A DNA stretch of 41,243 nt from assembly GCA_016763855.1 (NCBI GenBank), contig JAESSY010000019.1:1-41243 (forward strand). Direction: 5' to 3'. This DNA comes from Pseudomonadales bacterium. Its GTDB lineage: Bacteria; Pseudomonadota; Gammaproteobacteria; Pseudomonadales; Azotimanducaceae. Under the pieces are notes generated by a model. The model worked only from the letters and a program-made list of their open reading frames with translations. It was not told the DNA's origin and ran no database searches. The translations under genes and the position numbers were made by a program. Shown here piece by piece: positions 16,509 to 26,284 of this stretch (positions are counted from its first letter, which is position 1; each line of letters opens with the position of its first letter).

Positions 16509-18785
16509 ATGAAGCCTTTAGTATTACCGCAATGCGTCCACTCAGGCGTAACCTTCTTAGCTTTACTCAGCGTGATTGGGTTTGCTGGTGCGGCGATGGC
16601 AGATGAAGCCTCTACGCGTTTTGTGGAAGAATTGACCATTGTTGGCGACCGGCAAAATGGTGAACAGGTAGCTGGTAGTGGCCATTACGTTAACGTTGAT
16701 CAGATCGAGCAGCTCGGTCACAATGATATCCAGCGTATCATCCGTCAGATACCTGGGGTATCGGTACAGGTTGAAGACGGTTATGGTCTGCGGCCCAATA
16801 TCAGCATACGTGGTGTCGCAACGGAACGAAGCGGTAGGATCACCTTGTTGGAAGATAATATACTGATTGCACCCGCCCCCTACTCTGCGCCCGGCGCATA
16901 CTATTTCCCAACTGTGGGCCGAATGGCTGCAATCGAAGTCTTAAAAGGGCCTGCAGCCATCACCCAAGGACCTTACACCATAGGCGGCGCACTCAACCTG
17001 ATTTCTGTAGCGATCCCGGAAGAAGCCAGCGGCAAAATGACCTTTGAGGCGGGTGAAGACTCAACTTATCGCCTGCATGCCCACTACGGCGCACGCTCGC
17101 AATCGGGTTTTGGCTTCCTGGTAGAAACTCACCAATGGCGTTCAGATGGCTTTCAAAGCATAGATGGGGGCGGTGATACCGGCCTGGACGTTACGGATTA
17201 CACACTCAAACTCAGTTATGCGCCAGACAATGCCAGACACCGAGTTGAAATGAAATTGCAATACGCAAAGCAAGATTCGGATCAAACCTACCTTGGCCTT
17301 ACTGACGGTGATTTCAGTAACGATGCGTTCCGCCGTTATGGCCTATCCGCGCTGGATAACATCGAAACACTACATAATCAAATCATTATTCGATATGAGT
17401 GGGATATCAGCGACAGTCTCAACTTCGACGCCACTTATTATAACAACAACTTTGAGCGTAACTGGTTCAAAACCGAAGGCATCGATTTCGACGGGTCTAC
17501 CGATGCAGAAAGTTTCTCACGCACCAGTTGGTTTAATGTGATCCAAGCTGTGAACAATGGCAAATCTCTAGGTGGGTTAGATAACACTCAACTGCAAGGT
17601 ATCCTAGACGGCAGCGTTGATACACCTGCCGGCAGTATCCAGATTCGCTCCAATGCCCGTGAGTATTTTTCCCGTGGCGTACAATTTGGGTTTGGCTGGG
17701 ACGTCATGACCGGTGATTGGTCTCATGCCATCAGCATTGGTGTGCGGGTACACGAAGATGAAGAAGACCGATTGCAGCGAAATAGCAACTACCGTCAAGT
17801 ATCAGGGCAACTGGTACTTGATGACCTAGGTTTGCTGGGTAATGCCGGTAACCGCATTCAAGAAGCTCAAGCCCTTGCTATACACATTTACGATCGCATA
17901 GAAATTGGGAATTTGACGCTTACCCCAGGTCTGCGTTACGAAGACATCGAGCAAAAACGCACACGTTATGAAACCCGTGCCGGTAGAACTACAAACCTTG
18001 CCTCTAGAGCTGCGGACAATTTACGCGGTACACGATCTAACAACACATCTGTGTGGCTGCCGGGCATGGGTGCATTGTACAGCATCAATGAGCGAGCCAG
18101 CGTCTTTGCGGGTGTTCACAAAGGTTTTACCGCCCCGAGCAACTCGCCGGGTGTTGCCGAAGAAGAAGCGATAAATTATGAGCTGGGTATTCGCTTTAAA
18201 GATACTAACCTGAGATTGGAAGCAGCCTATTTCCTCAGCGACTACAACAATCTACTCGGTCAATGTACAGCCTCCAGTGGTTCAGATTGTGAAATAGGAG
18301 ATGCTTTTAACGGCGATGCCGCCACGGTTCAAGGGTTCGAACTGCTTTTTAGCACCAATCTAAACCCTGACGGACGGATCGGTGTGCCATTGGAGCTTGC
18401 CTATACCTTCATTGATAGTAGGTTTGACACGGATATTGCCAACACCGACTTCTTTGGAGATGTCCGCAAAGGCGACCCCATTCCGTATATTCCGAAGAAT
18501 CAGCTCAATGTGTCTGTCGGCGCTGTTGGTGACAAGTGGGATATATTCTTGGCAGCCAATTATGTAGACGAAGTGTGTGTGCGCGCATCTTGTGGTGCCT
18601 TCGAAAAAACCGACAACACTTTCTCCATAGATGTATCCGGCAGCTACCAAGTCAACGAAGACGTGGAAGTGTTTGTCCGGATAGAGAACCTCACCGGTGA
18701 ACAAGACATCCTGGGGCGTCAGCCTTCCGGCGCGCGACCTAACAAAGACACCACCGCTTTTGCTGGCGTCAGGGTGATGTTTTGA
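16509..18785 (+). CDS. TonB-dependent outer-membrane receptor, FecA-like
   Basis: A 758-residue receptor. A signal peptide (about 1-31, cut near AMA-DEA) is followed by a likely TonB box EELTIVG, a plug domain (HNDIQRIIRQIPGVSVQ, RGVATERSGRITLLEDNI, LKGPAAITQGPYTIGGALNL) and a beta barrel ending in aromatic VMF, the outer-membrane signature. It resembles Fe(III)-dicitrate/siderophore receptors but lacks the N-terminal signalling domain of FecA itself. ATG 16509 is chosen over an ATG at 16434 because AGGAG lies 6 bases upstream and the signal peptide begins here. The Fur box and PepSY partner support ferric-siderophore uptake. Codon use looks richer in GC than the neighbours, suggesting transfer. 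Confidence 0.9.
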   Translation: MKPLVLPQCVHSGVTFLALLSVIGFAGAAMADEASTRFVEELTIVGDRQNGEQVAGSGHYVNVDQIEQLGHNDIQRIIRQIPGVSVQVEDGYGLRPNISIRGVATERSGRITLLEDNILIAPAPYSAPGAYYFPTVGRMAAIEVLKGPAAITQGPYTIGGALNLISVAIPEEASGKMTFEAGEDSTYRLHAHYGARSQSGFGFLVETHQWRSDGFQSIDGGGDTGLDVTDYTLKLSYAPDNARHRVEMKLQYAKQDSDQTYLGLTDGDFSNDAFRRYGLSALDNIETLHNQIIIRYEWDISDSLNFDATYYNNNFERNWFKTEGIDFDGSTDAESFSRTSWFNVIQAVNNGKSLGGLDNTQLQGILDGSVDTPAGSIQIRSNAREYFSRGVQFGFGWDVMTGDWSHAISIGVRVHEDEEDRLQRNSNYRQVSGQLVLDDLGLLGNAGNRIQEAQALAIHIYDRIEIGNLTLTPGLRYEDIEQKRTRYETRAGRTTNLASRAADNLRGTRSNNTSVWLPGMGALYSINERASVFAGVHKGFTAPSNSPGVAEEEAINYELGIRFKDTNLRLEAAYFLSDYNNLLGQCTASSGSDCEIGDAFNGDAATVQGFELLFSTNLNPDGRIGVPLELAYTFIDSRFDTDIANTDFFGDVRKGDPIPYIPKNQLNVSVGAVGDKWDIFLAANYVDEVCVRASCGAFEKTDNTFSIDVSGSYQVNEDVEVFVRIENLTGEQDILGRQPSGARPNKDTTAFAGVRVMF

Positions 18786-18844
18786 TTTAACATGGGTGTA
18801 CTTTTTGGACGTCAGTCCTCAAATCTCCGACTAAGGAACATCCC

Positions 18845-19387
18845 ATGACACGTAGACTCTTGATTAAGGCGCACCTGATCGTCGCTTCGTTTTTTGCGCC
18901 AGCACTGGTTATCATTGCAATTTCCGGCGGGCTTTATCTGGTAAATATCAAAGGTACGGTTGAAGAAACAGCCATACAAGTACCTGCTGACGTGCGCTTG
19001 GATCTTACCTCTGAAACCATCGAGACGGATGTACGCGCCTTGTTTAATAACCTAAGCATCGACCACGAGTTCGAATATCTACGTGCGGGCGATGCCATGT
19101 TGACAACGCGACCCACATCTCAAACCTACTACGTCCTGCAGGTATCCGCAGAGCATGTGACCATCAGCCGCAATGTACCCAGCCTGCAAAAGCGTCTGAT
19201 CGAATTGCACAAAGGCCACGGTCCATTGTTGTTTAAAGATTTTCAGAAGGTGATGGCTGTTGCCCTGTTGTTTGTACTGCTCAGTGGCGCCTGGCTGGGT
19301 TTATCATCCGTTGGCCTGCGCAACAACACCATGGTCACCATTGGCGGTGGATTGGTTCTATTTCTCTGGCTTGCATTTCTAAGTTAA
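18845..19387 (+). CDS. PepSY-associated membrane protein
   Basis: A 180-residue inner-membrane protein with an N-terminal helix (about 12-33, [23 protein letters not shown]), a periplasmic segment, and two C-terminal helices (about 138-156 and 163-178) preceded by [19 protein letters not shown]. This is the short PepSY_TM type often placed beside TonB-dependent siderophore receptors, where related proteins are linked to ferric-siderophore reduction or export of electrons. It lies 59 bases after the receptor gene, likely in the same operon. It ends convergent to rnt, with the stop codons overlapping by 4 bases. Confidence 0.8.
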   Translation: MTRRLLIKAHLIVASFFAPALVIIAISGGLYLVNIKGTVEETAIQVPADVRLDLTSETIETDVRALFNNLSIDHEFEYLRAGDAMLTTRPTSQTYYVLQVSAEHVTISRNVPSLQKRLIELHKGHGPLLFKDFQKVMAVALLFVLLSGAWLGLSSVGLRNNTMVTIGGGLVLFLWLAFLS

Positions 19388-20013
19388 TAGGCGAGTTCAT
19401 ATCCACCTAATTCTTTCCAACGGTTGACGATTTTACAGAATATTTCTGCAGTCTTGGCGCAATCATATTCAGCCGAATGGGCTTTGTTTGCATCAAAACC
19501 TATTTGTGCTTCCTTGCAAGCTCTTGCAAGAACGGTTTGGCCGTAAGCCAATCCACACAAGGTGGCTGTGTCAAAGGATGAAAAAGGATGGAAAGGATTA
19601 CGTTTAAGATTGCATCTATCCGCAGCTGCGTTCAAAAAACCGTGATCGAATGCAGCATTGTGAGCGACTATAATGGCTCTTTGGCAGCCTGTGTCCCTGA
19701 CGTGTTTACGAATACCGCGAAAACTTTCGCTCAAGGCTTTTTGTTCAGGTACGGCCATACGGAGAGGATTAAGCGGATCAATACCTGTAAATTCAAGTGA
19801 TGCAGGATCAAGGTTTGCGCCCTCAAAAGGTTCGACGTTAAAGAAGAACTTCTCTCCCGGAATAAGTAGATCATTTTCATCCATTTCTATGACGACGGCT
19901 GCAAGTTCGAGCAAGGCATCTGTCTTGGCATTAAAGCCACCCGTTTCAAGATCTATTACAACGGGTAAATATCCACGAAATCGGTGAGCGATAGCTGATT
20001 TTGAATTGTTCAA
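19384..20013 (-). CDS. rnt: Ribonuclease T
   Basis: A 209-residue DEDD exonuclease. D21 and E23 (VVIDLETGG) start Exo[18 protein letters not shown] is ExoII; and [14 protein letters not shown] is the DEDDh ExoIII with His and Asp. RNase T trims 3' ends of tRNA and other stable RNAs, including CCA turnover. It lies 43 bases downstream of pyrC on the same strand, a pairing I recall from Pseudomonas, so the two are likely cotranscribed. Confidence 0.95.
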   Translation of the reverse strand: MNNSKSAIAHRFRGYLPVVIDLETGGFNAKTDALLELAAVVIEMDENDLLIPGEKFFFNVEPFEGANLDPASLEFTGIDPLNPLRMAVPEQKALSESFRGIRKHVRDTGCQRAIIVAHNAAFDHGFLNAAADRCNLKRNPFHPFSSFDTATLCGLAYGQTVLARACKEAQIGFDANKAHSAEYDCAKTAEIFCKIVNRWKELGGYELAY

Positions 20014-20056
20014 AACATCCCTTCTTAATGATAGTTTGTTTGGTTTTAAAAGCTGA

Positions 20057-21100
20057 TTAAGTACTGTTATTTACTTTCCAAAGAATGTGATCTTCGGAGC
20101 GCAGGGGAACTAATATGTCCTCTCCGAACTTTAGTGTTGCTGGCACCTGCCAAGATTCTTCCGTCAGTGTGATTTTATCCTTGTTTCTTTCAAGACCGTA
20201 GAAATCAGGCCCGTAGAAGCTACTAAATCCTTCTAACTTGTCGAGTGCGTTGACCAGATCAAAAGCCTCTGCGTAAAGTTCAATTGCGGCATGAGCGGTA
20301 TAAATACCAGCGGCGCAACCACAGATGTTTTCTTTGGCTGATCGTGGGTGGGGTGCTGAATCGGTGCCGAGAAAAAATTTATTTGAGCCCGAAGTCGCTG
20401 CAGTGATCAATGCTTGTTGATGCTTGTTACGTTTTAGTATCGGTAAACAATAATAAAGTGGTTTCATGCCTCCCGCTAACATGTGGTTTCGATTGTATAA
20501 GAGATGATGGACTGTGATTGTGGCAGCCACATTGTTCGAAGCTTCCTTTACGAAATCGATGCTTTCTATTGTCGTGATATGTTCAAATATGATCTTCAGT
20601 TTCGGAAAATCCTTTGTAATCGGTAAAAGAGATTCGTCGATGAAAGCCGCTTCCCGGTCAAAAATATCGACTTCATTGTTGGTCACTTCTCCATGAATAC
20701 ACAGATGCATACCCTGCTTCTGCATTTCTTCAAAAACCGGATACAAAGATTTAATGGCGGAAATCCCCGCGTTCGAATTTGTCGTCGCACCTGCTGGATA
20801 CAATTTGAAAGCGTGTACAAACCCACATTTTTTTGCCTCCACTATGGTTGAAGCACTTGTTTGCTCGGTTAAGTACATTGTCATTAACGGCTCGAAACGA
20901 ATGCCTGGGGGGATGGCTTGAATAATTTGATTCCGATAGGCCTCAGCGGCTTGTACCTGATCTATAGGGGGAAGTAGATTGGGCATAATAATAGCGCGGG
21001 CGAACACACGTGCCAAATCTGGAACAGTGGTTGATAGATATGCGCCATCTCTGAGATGGATATGCCAATCATCGGGGCGAGCAATAGTCAGACTGCGCAT
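20057..21100 (-). CDS. pyrC: Dihydroorotase
   Basis: A 347-residue class II dihydroorotase, which cyclises carbamoyl aspartate in pyrimidine synthesis. Zinc ligands H13 and H15 ([10 protein letters not shown]), the carbamylated lysine K99 ([14 protein letters not shown]), further His residues in LCIHGEV and FEHITT, and the catalytic Asp in LGTDSAPH are present. The length is normal (about 345). It is divergent from motY and followed by rnt. Confidence 0.95.
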   Translation of the reverse strand: MRSLTIARPDDWHIHLRDGAYLSTTVPDLARVFARAIIMPNLLPPIDQVQAAEAYRNQIIQAIPPGIRFEPLMTMYLTEQTSASTIVEAKKCGFVHAFKLYPAGATTNSNAGISAIKSLYPVFEEMQKQGMHLCIHGEVTNNEVDIFDREAAFIDESLLPITKDFPKLKIIFEHITTIESIDFVKEASNNVAATITVHHLLYNRNHMLAGGMKPLYYCLPILKRNKHQQALITAATSGSNKFFLGTDSAPHPRSAKENICGCAAGIYTAHAAIELYAEAFDLVNALDKLEGFSSFYGPDFYGLERNKDKITLTEESWQVPATLKFGEDILVPLRSEDHILWKVNNST

Positions 21101-21133
21101 GTATAGCCGGTATTATCGAGGGTAGAGTACGCT

Positions 21134-21163
21134 ATTGTACATGAAATTATTGTACACGAAATT
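21134..21163. promoter_or_regulatory. 15-bp direct repeat between pyrC and motY
   Basis: Two abutting copies, ATTGTACATGAAATT and ATTGTACACGAAATT, differ at one base and lie in the divergent pyrC-motY intergenic region. Each contains the palindromic core TGTACA or a near match. A regulator site is plausible; the target gene is unclear. Confidence 0.4.
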
Positions 21164-21220
21164 TCTTCCATATTGAGTGATCAAACTGGACGGATGCTTA
21201 AGACCTTCTAATCTTAAGGA

Positions 21221-22129
21221 ATGAGGAGAAAAAGAGTATTTTGTTATATCGCTATTTTGTGTTTGTGGCCAGGCACGTCGCTGGGTTTTAAATACCTCAC
21301 GCCCTTGGGTGAAAGTAGTTGGACTCACAGTGGTGATCGATTTATGTGTCGGCTGAGCCATGATATTAAAGCCTTTGGCAAAGGACGTTTTATTCATGAG
21401 GCTGGTGAAAAACAACAGTTGCATTTGGAGGGCGATGGATATCGATATGCTAAGGATAAAGTGTTGGTGGTTTCGAACCCTCCCGTTTGGCGTCCGAATG
21501 GTACGAAGAAAACATTAGCAAAGATTATTGCTGTTAATGGAGAAGTCATTGTCAGCGGAGATTTAGCGAAAGAATTATTGACGGAATTAACCCAGGGCCA
21601 TTTAATTGGGTTCAAAGGTGTCTTGAGAGAGACGAATAATGAACCCTTGGATATTTATCTCTCGGCGGTCGGAATCAAAAAAGCTTATGAAGCGTACAAG
21701 CGCTGTGAAGCAAAATTGCTTTCATCTAACTACAATCAGGTGGAAAGAAGTCGTATTCAGTATTCATCAGGAAAATACGAAATTCCACACAGTGGCAAGC
21801 TGCTTTTGGATAGATTAGTCGAGTATCTCTTGGTGGATGAAAGCGTGCAGCAAGTGTTTGTCGATGGACACACGGATGCGACGGGCTTTAACAAAGACAA
21901 TGTCACCATATCGGAAAAACGTGCAGAGGAAGTCACAAACTATTTACTCTCCTTTGGTATTCCCGCAGAAAAGATTGTCACGCGGTTTCACGGGGAGAGA
22001 TATCCTGTCGTGAAAAATGACAGTGCTAAGCACAAAGCGAAAAACAGAAGAACGACAATTCGTCTTAGCAGAGAAAAGAGCAGAGAAAAAAGTAGTGAAA
22101 AAAATCTAACACTCAGCCAAAATCCCTGA
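21221..22129 (+). CDS. motY: MotY-like sodium-type flagellar motor protein
   Basis: A 302-residue exported protein. After a short signal peptide (about 1-22, ending TSLG-F) comes a MotY-type N-terminal domain (SSWTHSGDRFMCRLSHDI, FGKGRFIHEAGEKQQLHLEG) and a C-terminal OmpA/Pal peptidoglycan-binding domain (VFVDGHTDATGFNKDNVTIS, EKRAEEVTNYLLSFG, KNRRTTIRL). MotY forms the T-ring around the basal body of sodium-driven polar flagella. Identity is supported by position: I recall motY lying beside pyrC-rnt and near argG in Pseudomonas aeruginosa. AAGGA abuts the ATG, an unusually close ribosome site, but no better in-frame start is visible. Confidence 0.85.
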   Translation: MRRKRVFCYIAILCLWPGTSLGFKYLTPLGESSWTHSGDRFMCRLSHDIKAFGKGRFIHEAGEKQQLHLEGDGYRYAKDKVLVVSNPPVWRPNGTKKTLAKIIAVNGEVIVSGDLAKELLTELTQGHLIGFKGVLRETNNEPLDIYLSAVGIKKAYEAYKRCEAKLLSSNYNQVERSRIQYSSGKYEIPHSGKLLLDRLVEYLLVDESVQQVFVDGHTDATGFNKDNVTISEKRAEEVTNYLLSFGIPAEKIVTRFHGERYPVVKNDSAKHKAKNRRTTIRLSREKSREKSSEKNLTLSQNP

Positions 22130-22254
22130 GAGAGTACTGAACTAGCGCTATTCTCTCCTCGATCTCACAATTGCGTTACACAGCGTTTCCCTAATCAGAT
22201 GTTTCCCTGCAGATAAATTTGTTAAGATAGCGCTCTTTTTCTGAGGCCAAATCA

Positions 22255-23475
22255 ATGTCTGATATTTCAAAAATTGTGCTAGCGTATTCCGGCGGTTTGG
22301 ATACAACTGCTATCCTGAAATGGCTACAGGAAACCTACCAGTGCGAAGTCGTCACTTTCACAGCTGATTTAGGAGATGGAGATGATTATTCGCCAGTGAG
22401 ACAAAAAGCACTGAATTCAGGTGCAAGTGAAGTCTTTATTGATGATCTACGTGAAGAATTCGTTAAGGACTTCGTCTTTCCGATGTTTCGTTGTAATACG
22501 ATCTATGAAGGTGAATACCTTCTGGGTACGTCAATTGCCAGGCCGCTAATTGCTAAGCGCTTAATTGAGATCTCGAACGAAACCGGTGCAGATGCAATAG
22601 CCCACGGCGCAACCGGAAAGGGCAATGACCAGGTTCGCTTTGAATTAGGTGCATATGCCCTTCGCCCTGATATTAAAGTTGTTTCTCCCTGGAGAGAATG
22701 GGATTTAACGTCTCGAGAATCTCTTATGTCCTTTTGCGAAAAGCATCAAATTCCAGTGGATCGAAAACATGAAGGCAATAAATCCCCATATTCAATGGAT
22801 GCGAATTTACTGCACATTTCTTACGAGGGAGGAATCCTCGAAGATCCGAATTCAGAACCTGAGGAGTCAATGTGGCTCTGGTCTAACTCTCCTGAATCAG
22901 CGCCTGATGCAGCGACCTACATTGAACTTGGCTACGCTAATGGCGATGTGGTTGCGATCGATGGAAAAACGATGACACCCGCCGAGGTGTTGACCTATCT
23001 CAATAAAGTCGGGGGTGAAAATGGCATTGGTCGAGTTGATATCGTAGAGAATCGTTATGTTGGAATGAAAGCAAGAGGTTGTTATGAGACTCCGGGTGGC
23101 ACAATACTACTTAAAGGTCATCGAGCAATTGAATCCATTACGCTGGATAGAGAACTGGCTCACCTTAAAGATGATTTAATGCCGCGTTATGCCACTCTGA
23201 TCTACAACGGTTATTGGTGGTCGCCAGAACGTCGTGCAATGCAGGCGTTGATTGATAACTCCCAACAACATGTTAATGGTGTTGTAAGGTTAAAGCTTTA
23301 TAAAGGTAATGTCATTTTGGTTGGTCGAGAATCTGTTCAAGATAGTCTCTATGATGGCAACATTGTAACCTTTGAGGATGATGCTGGCGCTTATGATCAA
23401 AAAGATGCCGCTGGATTTATCCAACTAAATGCTTTGCGATTGAAAGTGGAAAGTAAGAAAGGTCGAAAATTTTAG
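22255..23475 (+). CDS. argG: Argininosuccinate synthase
   Basis: A 406-residue enzyme joining citrulline and aspartate with ATP in arginine synthesis. The N-type ATP pyrophosphatase loop [15 protein letters not shown] starts at about residue 9. [12 protein letters not shown] and [17 protein letters not shown] are the conserved citrulline/aspartate-binding segments. The length matches the type I family. The upstream region contains a TAAGAT-like -10. The gene ends 5 bases from the convergent nth. Confidence 0.97.
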   Translation: MSDISKIVLAYSGGLDTTAILKWLQETYQCEVVTFTADLGDGDDYSPVRQKALNSGASEVFIDDLREEFVKDFVFPMFRCNTIYEGEYLLGTSIARPLIAKRLIEISNETGADAIAHGATGKGNDQVRFELGAYALRPDIKVVSPWREWDLTSRESLMSFCEKHQIPVDRKHEGNKSPYSMDANLLHISYEGGILEDPNSEPEESMWLWSNSPESAPDAATYIELGYANGDVVAIDGKTMTPAEVLTYLNKVGGENGIGRVDIVENRYVGMKARGCYETPGGTILLKGHRAIESITLDRELAHLKDDLMPRYATLIYNGYWWSPERRAMQALIDNSQQHVNGVVRLKLYKGNVILVGRESVQDSLYDGNIVTFEDDAGAYDQKDAAGFIQLNALRLKVESKKGRKF

Positions 23476-23480
23476 ACTGG

Positions 23481-24125
23481 TTATTCCTCTAAGTCCATTT
23501 TTTTGCCTTTGAATTCACAAAGGTCATATATGACACAAGCGCCGCAACGAGGATTTCTTGCGGTGCAGACATAGCGACCGTGCAAAATAAACCAATGATG
23601 AGCATCTAGAATAAATTCCTTGGGAATGACCTTCATCAGTTTGTCTTCAACTTTTCTGACGTCTTTTCCGGGTGCAAAGTTAATCCGGTTGGAAATTCTA
23701 AATATGTGGGTATCCACCGCCATGGTGGCTTGACCAAATGCAGTATTGAGAACGACGTTAGCGGTTTTTCTACCGACGCCGGGTAAGGCTTCAAGATCTG
23801 ATCTATTATCCGGAACGATCGAACTATGATCTTCAATTAAAATCTTGCAGGTCTTCATGACATTAGCGGCTTTGCTGTTGTAGAGCCCAATAGTCTTGAT
23901 GTGTTTCTTTAACCCAGTCAATCCCAGTTTTAGTATTTTTTCAGGTGTATTGGCAACCTTATAAAGTTTATCAGTCGCTTTGTTGACTGATACATCTGTT
24001 GCTTGGGCCGATAACACCACGGCGATGAGAAGTTCAAAATTACTGGTGTAATTCAGTTCTGTTGTTGGATTTGGATTTTCATCTCGCAGTAGGGAGAGTA
24101 TTTGAATTCTCTTTTCTTTATTCAT
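23481..24125 (-). CDS. nth: Endonuclease III
   Basis: A 214-residue DNA glycosylase/AP lyase for oxidised pyrimidines. It has the helix-hairpin-helix LEALPGVGRKTANVVL with the catalytic Lys, the catalytic Asp in AVDTHIFRISNR, and the [4Fe-4S] cluster in CTARNPRCGACVIYDLC. It is the last gene of the rnf cluster. Its ATG overlaps the rnfE stop (ATGA), the conserved rnf-nth linkage. Confidence 0.97.
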   Translation of the reverse strand: MNKEKRIQILSLLRDENPNPTTELNYTSNFELLIAVVLSAQATDVSVNKATDKLYKVANTPEKILKLGLTGLKKHIKTIGLYNSKAANVMKTCKILIEDHSSIVPDNRSDLEALPGVGRKTANVVLNTAFGQATMAVDTHIFRISNRINFAPGKDVRKVEDKLMKVIPKEFILDAHHWFILHGRYVCTARNPRCGACVIYDLCEFKGKKMDLEE

Positions 24126-24802
24126 ATCTGGCTTAAGCTGTTTTGTGGGCTTTTCTTTTGGTTTGCCTCTCGCTTTTTCTCACCGATTTGCTCAGTCCAG
24201 TTTTTGAGTGCAATGAGGCAACCAAAACAAATAAAGGCGCCTGGTGGTAATACTAGCAAGAGAAATTGACTGTTGGGTAGGTGAATAACCCAGTCGTCAG
24301 CGCTACCGCCAATGATTAAATGTATTTGCTGAAACAATGTGCCTTGCCCCAGCGCCTCACGCAATGTGCCCATCAAGACTATCACCAACATAAATCCCAA
24401 CCCCATCATAAAGCCGTCTAGAATAGAATTTAAAACAGGATTTCGGCTAGCGAAACTTTCTGCACGCCCCAAAACCGTACAGTTGGTTACGATAAGCGCG
24501 ATGAACAAACCAATTATTTGATGGATTTCAAAGAACCAGGTTTGAAGTGCAAGATCAGATAGCGTGACAAAACTGGCGATGACCATGATTTGTGCGGGCA
24601 AGCGAGTGGTGTCATCCAGCCAGGGTCGAATTAGACTGATAATGAGGTTTGATGCTGTGAGAACGATGAGAGTCACAAAACCGAGAACCAAACTATTCGT
24701 AATTGTATTTGATACAGCCAAAAGCGGGCAAAGACCGAGTAATTGAACAAGTGCGGGGTTCTGATGCCAAAGACCATTCATGGTAATTTGTTTAGATACC
24801 AT
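24122..24802 (-). CDS. rnfE: Rnf complex membrane subunit RnfE
   Basis: A 226-residue protein with about six membrane helices, of the NqrD/RnfE family: NPALVQLLGLCPLLAVSNT at the start, VTNCTVLGRAESFASRNPV in the middle with the conserved Cys, and PPGAFICFGCLIALKNW near the end. RnfA and RnfE together hold an Fe-S centre in the membrane through their paired Cys residues. It overlaps rnfG and nth. Confidence 0.95.
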   Translation of the reverse strand: MVSKQITMNGLWHQNPALVQLLGLCPLLAVSNTITNSLVLGFVTLIVLTASNLIISLIRPWLDDTTRLPAQIMVIASFVTLSDLALQTWFFEIHQIIGLFIALIVTNCTVLGRAESFASRNPVLNSILDGFMMGLGFMLVIVLMGTLREALGQGTLFQQIHLIIGGSADDWVIHLPNSQFLLLVLPPGAFICFGCLIALKNWTEQIGEKKREANQKKSPQNSLSQI

Positions 24803-25343
24803 TTTTTACCTCACGTCCAACGTCCTTGTTTACATTCGCTGACAGTGCTTTCTCAATAACGGCGACAACTGCACGGGGTGTAATTGTTGCACCTGTAAAT
24901 TGATCGAAATCTCCCTTGTCTTTTTTAACAGCCCAGCGAATTGTTTCTAGCTTTTGATCGTTAAATGACAAGATCCAATCAGATACCGCAATGTCCAGAT
25001 CGTCTCCTAAGCCGGGTGTTTCATTATGTTGCGTGACTCTGGCACCCATCACTTTGTTGTCCAAAGAGACTGCTAGCCACAATTTGATCTCGCCGTTGTA
25101 GCCAGCTTCCGTGGTGATTTCTTTTAAATATCCAATTAGCACCTGTTCTTCACGTATTTCGAATACAGCGTCTCCGATTGCGATAAATTCGACTGATCTA
25201 TCTGGAATAACACTTTGAAGTTGCTTTAAAGCATAAGCTTTCTTGTTAGCGAGAATACAGGGTTTGGTTTTCAAATGCATTAAACCCAATGCTAGAGCAC
25301 AGATGAAAGCGAGTGCTGTCAGCCTGAAAATTACGCCGCTCAT
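24792..25343 (-). CDS. rnfG: Rnf complex FMN-binding subunit RnfG
   Basis: A 183-residue protein with one N-terminal membrane helix (about 5-25) and a periplasmic FMN domain. The covalent FMN site is DQFTGATITPRAV, with the acceptor Thr at about residue 153. HNETPGLGDD is the other conserved motif. It overlaps rnfD and rnfE by several bases. Confidence 0.95.
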   Translation of the reverse strand: MSGVIFRLTALAFICALALGLMHLKTKPCILANKKAYALKQLQSVIPDRSVEFIAIGDAVFEIREEQVLIGYLKEITTEAGYNGEIKLWLAVSLDNKVMGARVTQHNETPGLGDDLDIAVSDWILSFNDQKLETIRWAVKKDKGDFDQFTGATITPRAVVAVIEKALSANVNKDVGREVKNGI

Positions 25344-26284
25344 AATTGCTTTAGCCTGATTTGATTAATTAAAGGCACCGTTGCATTCATGAGCAGAACA
25401 GCAAAAGCAATACCGTCTGGATATGCACCGTAGGATCGAATTAAAAATGTAAGCAGTCCAACACCCACACCGAAAAGGATTAATCCATTTTTGGAATCCG
25501 GGGAAGTGACAGGATCGGTCACAATAAAAAATGCAGCCAACATTGTCCCGCCAGAGAACAAGTGAAATAAAGGGGATCCTAAACTATGGGAACTGCCGCT
25601 GTCATAAAACAGAGTATAAAGAAGTGTCAGAGTGAGGAGCATAGCTGCCGCACCTTGCCATCTTGCAATACCGAAATAAACAAGCGCGATCCCACCTACT
25701 AAATAACTTAAGTTAATGACTAGCCATGGGGAGTCTGAAAGTATGCGAGTCACCATTGTTATTTCATCAATTGTTTGAGCACCCCGGAACTTAATGAGAT
25801 CTAAAGGTGTCGCGCCGCTGCTGCCATCAAGTGTATTGAAGAGAGCGGGCCAGGTAGACATTGCCAGGGGAAATGAAATAATAAGAGCCGCGTAGCCTAC
25901 CATCGCAGGATTAAAGATGTTTTGGCCTAAACCGCCATAGAGCAATTTACCAAAAAGGATCGCAAAAGCAGAACCCAAAATGACAATTCCAGCGGATATT
26001 TCTGGCGGTAAACACAAACCAATTAGAAATCCTGTTACGACAGCTGAGCCGTCTAAAAGTGATTTGAGAGGCAAGTCTCTGATTTTCTGTACCAAACCTT
26101 CAAGCAATAGACAGGTCAAAATACTCAGTAGTACGTTCAGAGCGATTCCGAACCCGAAATAGTAAATGCTCGTCACCAAACCGGGTAACAAGGCAGCGAT
26201 CACAAAGAACATCATTCGGTGTGTTGAGGTTTTGGCTTGCACCACGAGATCCGATAACTTTGTCAGAGAGACAGAAAAGCTCAT
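25340..26284 (-). CDS. rnfD: Rnf complex membrane subunit RnfD
   Basis: A 314-residue membrane protein of the NqrB/RnfD family with about eight to ten helices. SSGATPLDLIK carries the covalent FMN threonine (about residue 159). Other markers are YGGLGQNIFNPAMVGYAALI and PLFHLFSGGTMLAAFFIVTDPVTSP. It forms part of the ion/electron path in Rnf. Its start overlaps the stop of the RnfB-RnfC fusion gene by 4 bases. Confidence 0.95.
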   Translation of the reverse strand: MSFSVSLTKLSDLVVQAKTSTHRMMFFVIAALLPGLVTSIYYFGFGIALNVLLSILTCLLLEGLVQKIRDLPLKSLLDGSAVVTGFLIGLCLPPEISAGIVILGSAFAILFGKLLYGGLGQNIFNPAMVGYAALIISFPLAMSTWPALFNTLDGSSGATPLDLIKFRGAQTIDEITMVTRILSDSPWLVINLSYLVGGIALVYFGIARWQGAAAMLLTLTLLYTLFYDSGSSHSLGSPLFHLFSGGTMLAAFFIVTDPVTSPDSKNGLILFGVGVGLLTFLIRSYGAYPDGIAFAVLLMNATVPLINQIRLKQL

